Assembly: GCA_013824905.1 (NCBI GenBank)
Contig: PNOO01000132.1
Coordinates: forward strand, 1 to 6,881
Length of the DNA stretch: 6,881 nucleotides
Source of the DNA: Syntrophus sp. (in: bacteria)
GTDB taxonomy: Bacteria; Desulfobacterota; Syntrophia; Syntrophales; UBA5619
Reading direction: 5' to 3'
Under the pieces are notes generated by a model that saw nothing but the letters and a program-made list of their open reading frames with translations, was not told where the DNA came from and did not search any database. This document shows positions 6,436-6,881 of this stretch, one piece after another; the stretch's first letter is position 1; every line of letters starts with the position of its first letter. The translations under genes were made by a program, and so were the position numbers.

Positions 6436-6881
6436 ATGTCCATTTCTATAGAAAACCGACAGAATAAATTCAAGATCGATCGGAGAAGATTGCTAAAAAG
6501 CCTGAAGCGGCTGATGAGGGAGCTTTGCTGTCAAGATGGTGAACTCAGCCTCCTGTTGGTTGATGACGACCAGATCCGCGTATTCAACAGGACTTACCTC
6601 AAACGGGACCGTTCGACCAATGTCATCTCCTTTTCTATGAGAGAAGGAGAATTCAGCGATATCAACCCACAGCTCCTCGGGGATATTATCCTCTCCCTCG
6701 AGACAGCCTATCGCGACGCTGTAACAGGAAATATCGATTTCATGGACGAAGTGGAGTTCCTTGTCATCCACGGCCTCCTTCATCTCCTCGGTTATGAACA
6801 CGAAAACGCCACGGCAAAGGAGTCGAGACAGATGAAAACGCGCGAGAGGGAACTCTTTTTCCTATTGCGGCATTACGAGTT
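6436..6881 (+). CDS. ybeY: Endoribonuclease / rRNA maturation factor YbeY, C-terminal end cut by window
   Basis: This frame is open to the right edge, giving 148 complete residues. The metal-binding motif HGLLHLLGYEH places H112, H116 and H122 in the HxxxHxxxxxH arrangement of YbeY, a zinc-dependent protein needed for 16S rRNA 3'-end maturation and late 30S quality control. Other family hallmarks are LLLVDDDQIRVFNRTYL (38-54), RSTNVISFSM (59-68) and LLGDIILS (80-87). From ATG 6436 the three histidines fall within two residues of their E. coli positions (114, 118, 124), and the start MSISIENRQ resembles other YbeY N-termini, so I prefer this start. It lies 31 nt after the PhoH stop. The alternative ATG at 6379 adds 19 residues, overlaps PhoH by 26 nt and has GGAGG just one base away. 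Neither start has an ideal binding site. Only a few C-terminal residues should be missing. Confidence 0.92.
   Translation, partial: MSISIENRQNKFKIDRRRLLKSLKRLMRELCCQDGELSLLLVDDDQIRVFNRTYLKRDRSTNVISFSMREGEFSDINPQLLGDIILSLETAYRDAVTGNIDFMDEVEFLVIHGLLHLLGYEHENATAKESRQMKTRERELFFLLRHYE

Overview
The window looks like a chromosomal housekeeping segment of a Gram-negative bacterium. A Kdo/LPS precursor enzyme, exported M16 proteases and a YbeZ-type PhoH/YbeY pair all fit an organism with an outer membrane. By eye the base composition is near 50% GC. The style of the proteins suggests a deltaproteobacterium (Desulfobacterota, perhaps Syntrophales-like), but that placement is inference from family resemblance. 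I see no mobile element, CRISPR array, tRNA or rRNA.

Layout. Bases 1-720 (minus strand) hold the N-terminal 240 codons of a membrane-anchored protein that runs off the left edge. It resembles the non-catalytic front part of deltaproteobacterial transglutaminase-like proteins. It is preceded by a textbook sigma70 promoter (TTGACA, 17 nt, TATAAT) on the minus strand. Reading the other way from the shared 211-bp intergenic region, 932-1924 encodes arabinose-5-phosphate isomerase (KdsD: SIS plus two CBS domains), the entry step to Kdo. A 240-bp intergenic stretch (1925-2164) carries GC-rich inverted repeats and a plausible plus-strand promoter.

From 2165 to the right edge five genes are packed on the plus strand, with one 17-nt overlap and gaps of 3, 24 and 31 nt. 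This suggests one operon: a small two-helix membrane protein; an exported M16 protease with the zinc motif; a second exported M16 protein lacking that motif; a PhoH-like ATPase (YbeZ type); and YbeY, cut off by the right edge.

How they work together. The two M16 proteins have complementary losses. The first keeps HxxEH but lacks the substrate-binding Arg/Tyr pair; the second lacks HxxEH but keeps the Arg/Tyr pair exactly seven residues apart. That is the signature of a heterodimeric M16B protease in the cell envelope. PhoH and YbeY form the conserved cytoplasmic RNA-metabolism/ribosome-maturation pair. The most interesting local points are the split active site of the M16 pair, the unknown small membrane protein fused into that operon by overlap, the perfect minus-strand promoter, and an awkward ybeY start region. 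I see no clearly new system.
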